From: Sphingobium limneticum
GTDB taxonomy: Bacteria > Pseudomonadota > Alphaproteobacteria > Sphingomonadales > Sphingomonadaceae
Direction of reading: 5' to 3'
Assembly (NCBI RefSeq): GCF_008710155.1
Contig: NZ_VYPZ01000008.1
Location: 1 to 64,000, forward strand
Length of the DNA stretch: 64,000 nucleotides
Below the pieces are notes generated by a model. The model searched no databases, was not told where the DNA came from, and saw only the letters and a program-made list of their open reading frames with translations. Positions 61,502-64,000 of the stretch are shown here, one piece after another. Position numbers and translations under genes: made by a program. The stretch's first letter is position 1; each line of letters begins with the position of its first letter.

Positions 61502-62395
61502 ATGACCAGCGACGACAATGAACGTCTGTCCGAGGACAGCAATTGGGTACGCAGCACGGGCCTGCAACGCCGCCATGTGCTGGCCGGTGGCGCTTTTGCG
61601 GCCGGTTTTGCCGCCGCATGCCGCCCGGTCGCCAGCAGCGCGGTGCAGACGCCGGGCGACGGGCTGACGGAAGAGATGGTGAGCATTGCCGCCGATGACG
61701 GCTTCGCCCTGCCCGCCTTCGTTGCGCGGCCTGCTGGTGGGAAAGCGGCGCCGGTCATCGTCGTCGTGCATGAGATTTTCGGCGTGCATGAGTGGATTCG
61801 CGACATCTGCCGCCGGTTCGCCAAGGCGGGCTATTATGCCATCGCGCCGGACCTGTTCGCGCGCCATGGCGACGCGACCAAGATTGCGGACTTCAAGCAG
61901 TTGGTCGGCACCATCGTGTCCAAGGCACCCGATGCCCAGGTATTGGCCGATATCGACACCGTCTATGACTGGGCCGGTAGCCATGGCGGCGATGGCAAGA
62001 AGCGCGGCATCACCGGCTTTTGTTGGGGCGGTCGGATCGTGTGGCTCTATGCCGCCCATAGTGCCAAGCTGAATGCCGGGGTGGCTTATTATGGCCGGCT
62101 GGTGAGCGACAAGACGGCGTTGCAGCCATTGAGCGCGATCGAGGAAGTGGGCAAGCTCAAGGCGCCGGTGCTGGGGCAATATGGCGCACTGGACAAGGGC
62201 ATTCCGGTCGCGGACGTGGACGCGATGCGGGCGGCGCTGACCAAGGCTGGCAAGTCGCCGCCCGACGCGATCACCGTCCATGCCGGTGCCGAACATGGCT
62301 TCATGGCCGATTATCGCCCCAGCTATAACGAGGCCGCCGCCAAGGCCGCATGGGATGCGACGCTTGGCTGGTTCGGCACCTATGTGAAGAAGTAG
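61502..62395 (+). CDS. Exported dienelactone hydrolase-family protein
   Basis: A 297-residue alpha/beta-hydrolase. The N-terminus has a twin-arginine signal (GLQRRHVLAGGAFAAGFAAAC), which may also be lipidated at the cysteine after FAAA. The hydrolase core begins PVIVVVHEIFGVHEWIRDICR. The nucleophile cysteine is in ITGFCWGGRIVWL, the acid is expected in GALDKGIPVADVD and the histidine in GAEHGFMADY. Relatives open dienelactones or hydrolyse related esters. It is followed by convergent peroxiredoxin. Confidence 0.88.
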   Translation: MTSDDNERLSEDSNWVRSTGLQRRHVLAGGAFAAGFAAACRPVASSAVQTPGDGLTEEMVSIAADDGFALPAFVARPAGGKAAPVIVVVHEIFGVHEWIRDICRRFAKAGYYAIAPDLFARHGDATKIADFKQLVGTIVSKAPDAQVLADIDTVYDWAGSHGGDGKKRGITGFCWGGRIVWLYAAHSAKLNAGVAYYGRLVSDKTALQPLSAIEEVGKLKAPVLGQYGALDKGIPVADVDAMRAALTKAGKSPPDAITVHAGAEHGFMADYRPSYNEAAAKAAWDATLGWFGTYVKK

Positions 62396-62396
62396 C

Positions 62397-62927
62397 TTAC
62401 TTCCCCTTCATCGCCTGAACGGCGGCCAGCGTGCTCTTCACATGCTCGGCATAGTTCATTTCGCTATGGACGAAGGCGACGCGGCCCGAGGGGGCGATGA
62501 CATAGGAGGTGCGGTCGGTCATGCCCGGCCGCATCTTCAGGGCGACGTCATAGCCCGTCACGATCGCCGGCCCGGCCGAGGCGACGGCGAACTTGCCGGC
62601 ACATTCCTTGGTCGAGAAAGCGACGAGATCGTCGACCGGGTCGGCCGACATGCCGATGACGGTGGCGCCGGCCGCCTTGAACTTGTCGATATTCTCCGCA
62701 AATTCGCGCGCTTCGGCCGAGCAGCCCGGCGTGAACGCCTTGGGGAAGAAATAGAGGACCACAGGGCCGCGCTTGAGCTGATGCGACAGGGTCAGCGTGA
62801 AGGTCTTGCCCGCCTGCGCGCCGCGCGTGGTGAAATCGGGCGCCTTGGTCCCGATGGCGAGGGCGGCCATGGCGTTGCTGGACATCAGCGTGGCGGCAGC
62901 GGCGAGGAGAAGAGACAGGCGCTTCAT
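62397..62927 (-). CDS. Periplasmic peroxiredoxin (BCP/AhpC-TSA family)
   Basis: A 176-residue thioredoxin-fold peroxidase with a signal peptide (LSLLLAAAATLMSSNAMA). The peroxidatic cysteine lies in AFTPGCSAEAREF and a possible resolving cysteine in TKECAGKFAV. The order matches atypical two-cysteine Prx/BCP enzymes that detoxify hydroperoxides. Export to the periplasm is unusual for BCP but known in some groups. Its ATG overlaps the stop of the VOC gene (ATGA), so the two are co-expressed. Confidence 0.86.
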   Translation of the reverse strand: MKRLSLLLAAAATLMSSNAMAALAIGTKAPDFTTRGAQAGKTFTLTLSHQLKRGPVVLYFFPKAFTPGCSAEAREFAENIDKFKAAGATVIGMSADPVDDLVAFSTKECAGKFAVASAGPAIVTGYDVALKMRPGMTDRTSYVIAPSGRVAFVHSEMNYAEHVKSTLAAVQAMKGK

Positions 62928-63334
62928 GACGGGGTTCCTTGGGTCGGATGGCGATGGTCGGGCTGTTCCCATAATTCGATCGCATTGCCCTCCGGATCGT
63001 GGATGCGGGCAAAGCGGCCGAGGACGGGATCGTCCCATTCGGGCTTGGTGATGATCTCAACGCCTGCGCCGCGCAAGTGGGCCAAGAGGGAATCGAGATC
63101 GGACACGCGAAAATTCAGCATGAAGGCCTTGTCGGCGGCGAAATAGTCGCTGTCCGCCTTGAACGGGGCGAAGACCATGGGTCCGCCCTGCGGCTGCCAG
63201 ATCCATTCATTGGGCGGGTCGGCGGGATCGACCACGCAGCCGCCGCCGACATTCAAATGCGTGCGATACCAGGCCGCCAGCGCATCGGGATCGCGCGCAC
63301 GAAAGAACAGGCCGCCCATTCCCAGCACCGGCAT
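62924..63334 (-). CDS. VOC/glyoxalase-family protein
   Basis: A 136-residue vicinal-oxygen-chelate protein: GMGGLFFRARDPDALAAWYRTHL begins the first beta-alpha-beta unit and MLNFRVSDLDSLLAHLRGAG the second. RFARIHDPEGNAIELWEQ supplies the typical terminal acidic ligand. It may bind a metal and act on a small molecule, or act in resistance; no specific role can be assigned. It is translated just ahead of the peroxiredoxin. Confidence 0.85.
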   Translation of the reverse strand: MPVLGMGGLFFRARDPDALAAWYRTHLNVGGGCVVDPADPPNEWIWQPQGGPMVFAPFKADSDYFAADKAFMLNFRVSDLDSLLAHLRGAGVEIITKPEWDDPVLGRFARIHDPEGNAIELWEQPDHRHPTQGTPS

Positions 63335-63445
63335 GGCATCAACTCCCCTGATGGTCGGGGCTGAGCCTAGCATGGTGGCGTGGCAAGGAAAGGGCTTCGG
63401 AAAGCGGCGCCGGGAACTGGCGGAGGACTGGCCGGTTTTTCCGTT

Positions 63446-63949
63446 ATGCGAAACTTTTCCTCTGACTTGCTGATGCTGCCGCTGCTGCTCGTCACCGCCT
63501 GCAACCGCGCGGCGGACAAGCAGAACGACCAGCCGGGCGTCGTCACCAATATATTGGACCAGACGCTGCCCAATATGGAGGCCGCGCCCGCCAACGGTAT
63601 CACGCCGGTCGAAACGGTGCCGCGGGTGGAAACGCCGCCGCCCGCCGCTGCGGCCGATGGGCTGGTCCCGGCCGCGATGCAGGGGCGCTGGGCGGGGGCG
63701 GCGGAACGGTGCGGCGACAAGGCGGCGGCGCTGGAACTGACGGTGATGCCCGACCAGCTGCTGTTCCATGAAAGCGTCGGCACGGTGAAGCAGGTAACCC
63801 AAGACGCAGATGGCCGCGCGGCGGTGGAGGCCGCCTTCACCGGTGAGGGCCAGAGCTGGACCCGTACGCTGGCGCTGACCCTGTCGAAGGATGGCAAGGC
63901 GCTGACGGTGGTGAATGACGGGACGGCGGTGACGCGCAAGCGCTGTTGA
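63446..63949 (+). CDS. Lipoprotein of unknown function
   Basis: A 167-residue protein with a lipoprotein signal (LLMLPLLLVTAC, cysteine about residue 19). The region after the lipobox is Pro/Glu/Thr-rich, and the remainder is a small beta-rich domain beginning MQGRWAGAAERCGD, where GRW and the cysteine recall secreted sphingomonad proteins with a shared C-terminal cysteine (TRKRC). Function is unknown. The ATG at 63446 lacks a close ribosome-binding site; an upstream start at 63380 is conceivable. Confidence 0.65.
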   Translation: MRNFSSDLLMLPLLLVTACNRAADKQNDQPGVVTNILDQTLPNMEAAPANGITPVETVPRVETPPPAAAADGLVPAAMQGRWAGAAERCGDKAAALELTVMPDQLLFHESVGTVKQVTQDADGRAAVEAAFTGEGQSWTRTLALTLSKDGKALTVVNDGTAVTRKRC

Positions 63950-64000
63950 GGTGAACCGTTCGAGGTGAGGGCGAAGTTCACACCGTTGCACGGCTTTTGC

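Overview
The window is a chromosomal stretch of a high-GC alphaproteobacterium, most probably a sphingomonad (Sphingobium/Sphingomonas type). I base this on protein-family recognition only: a class I lysyl-tRNA synthetase, exosortase-A-associated glycosylation genes, a TonB receptor with a glycine-rich insert, RcnB-like secreted proteins, a PHA synthase/phasin pair and a bacteriophytochrome with an HWE kinase. No rRNA, tRNA, CRISPR array, transposase, integrase or prophage was recognised. Gene density is high, with many ATGA stop/start overlaps and tail-to-tail overlaps.

Layout. 1-3.7 kb: rpmH-rnpA-yidD-yidC-engB housekeeping block plus a PhnA-like protein. 3.8-7 kb: ThpR-type phosphodiesterase, a PNPOx-like protein, DoxX, and an overlapping nucleotidyltransferase/metallophosphoesterase pair. 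7-12.9 kb: cstA-ybdD, xdhC, an S24/LexA-like repressor facing a tiny HTH protein that is translationally coupled to an unknown gene, then a proline-rich membrane protein. 12.9-16.4 kb: glycosyltransferase and O-antigen-ligase-like genes of the exosortase-A-associated kind. 16.4-24.9 kb: PfpI protease-like protein, topoisomerase IB, MscS channel, small barrel protein, dipeptide epimerase, a methyltransferase fused to an anti-sigma-like tail, ABC exporter, PilZ. 25-27.7 kb: tonB-exbB-exbD-exbD energy-transduction cluster. 27.9-38.4 kb: secreted unknown, homoserine dehydrogenase, GlpX, MerC, a MASE1-PAS-GGDEF cyclase, glpD-glpK, clpS. 38.5-44.5 kb: phasin and PHA synthase, aminotransferase, DUF2721, an isolated [2Fe-2S] subunit and a LigB-type dioxygenase. 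44.8-48 kb: phytochrome kinase with its heme oxygenase. 48-64 kb: two RcnB-like proteins, two 2OG-Fe(II) oxygenases, LysS, PilZ, a Rad3/DinG-type helicase, SixA-like phosphatase, prolyl aminopeptidase, TonB receptor, receiver protein, dienelactone hydrolase, periplasmic peroxiredoxin, VOC protein and a lipoprotein.

Genes that work together: bphO makes the biliverdin chromophore for BphP; phaC and phaP make and coat PHA granules and share a striking operator-like inverted repeat; TonB/ExbB/ExbD would energise receptors such as the one at 58 kb; glpK and glpD form the glycerol catabolic pair.

The most notable observations are the methyltransferase-TM-anti-sigma-like fusion, single-base frame disruptions in glpD, bphO and one unknown gene, the phasin operator, a Zur-like box before merC, repeated half-sites in front of the S24 repressor, several families of REP-like inverted doublets, and a shared TTACA-N4-GCGACA motif before an RcnB gene and the TonB receptor.
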